Assembly (NCBI GenBank): GCA_021806765.1
Contig: JAJZQR010000332.1
Coordinates: forward strand, 1 to 5,725
DNA from: Chloroflexota bacterium
GTDB lineage: Bacteria > Chloroflexota > UBA6077
Length of the DNA stretch: 5,725 nt
Reading direction: 5' to 3'
The notes under the pieces were generated by a model. It saw only the letters and a program-made list of their open reading frames with translations, had not been told where the DNA came from and did no database searches. Position 1 is the first letter of the stretch, and each line of letters opens with the position of its first letter. The position numbers were made by a program, and so were the translations under genes. This document shows, piece by piece, positions 5,558 through 5,725 of this stretch.

Positions 5558-5725
5558 ATGCCTGTCGTTATCGAAGACAAGTGCAAGGGGTGCCGGCTCT
5601 GCATACCCTACTGCCCGATGGATGCCTTCACGGTGGTGAGCCGGAAGCGGGTGGCCATCGACCAGGACAGGTGCACGGAGTGCTACGTCTGCCTGCGGAA
5701 AGAGGTCTGCCCCTTTGGGGCCATC
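5558..5725 (+). CDS. Dicluster [4Fe-4S] ferredoxin-domain protein, 3' end cut by window
   Basis: The first 56 codons of a gene continuing past the window. They encode C9-x2-C12-x2-C15-x3-C19-Pro followed by C39-x2-C42-x2-C45-x5-C51-Pro, the standard arrangement for two [4Fe-4S] clusters with a long last spacing. The same cysteine spacing, and nearly the same distance between clusters, is found in the gene at 3758-4474, so this is probably a paralogue, perhaps with a similar C-terminal extension. It could also be a free ferredoxin or the ferredoxin-like subunit of a 2-oxoacid oxidoreductase; the missing 3' part would decide. The start is supported by GAGGAAGAGGAG at 5542-5553, ending 4 nt from the ATG with the better-spaced purines further back. 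It lies 115 nt after the U32-like gene on the same strand. Electron transfer role; cytoplasmic. Confidence 0.85.
   Translation, partial: MPVVIEDKCKGCRLCIPYCPMDAFTVVSRKRVAIDQDRCTECYVCLRKEVCPFGAI

Noticed and set aside
4963..5604. Long antisense open frame (213 codons, minus strand)
   Set aside because: It lies opposite the U32-like gene, has no recognisable motif, and is explained by the GC-rich codon use of the plus-strand gene.

Overview
The window is a compact, same-strand (+) block of seven genes in GC-rich DNA (roughly 60% by eye), with short gaps, strong GGAG-type ribosome binding sites, and no mobile element, tRNA, rRNA or CRISPR. It looks like chromosomal catabolic DNA of a free-living bacterium. 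The mix of TRAP transporter, M29-like metalloprotein, cyclase-family hydrolase and dicluster ferredoxins is one I associate with Chloroflexota-like or other soil, subsurface or marine bacteria with anaerobic metabolism. That placement is a low-confidence inference.

Layout. 2-1276: 3' nearly complete part of a TRAP transporter large permease (DctM). 1293-2255: shortened M29 aminopeptidase-like metalloprotein. 2336-3010: cyclase / kynurenine-formamidase-like metal hydrolase. 3017-3049: perfect 12-bp stem hairpin just after the cyclase stop. 3120-3761: 213-aa protein of unknown function with a CX5C and a CXC cysteine motif. 3758-4474: 238-aa protein with an N-terminal two-cluster [4Fe-4S] ferredoxin domain and an unrecognised C-terminal domain, overlapping the previous gene by ATGA. 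4507-5442: predicted TIM-barrel protein resembling the peptidase U32 family. 5558-5725: start of a second dicluster ferredoxin protein, cut by the window end.

How they may work together. The permease would import an organic acid or related anion. The M29-like protein and the cyclase-family hydrolase are metal enzymes of families that act on amide, peptide or ring compounds. The second half looks like a redox module: two dicluster ferredoxins flank a U32-like barrel, and a cysteine-rich unknown protein is translationally coupled to the first ferredoxin. A reasonable hypothesis is oxygen-independent uptake and degradation of a cyclic or amide-containing carboxylate, with the Fe-S module supplying or accepting electrons. 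No substrate can be read from the sequence. The hairpin at 3017-3049 may separate or differentially express the uptake/hydrolysis half and the redox half.
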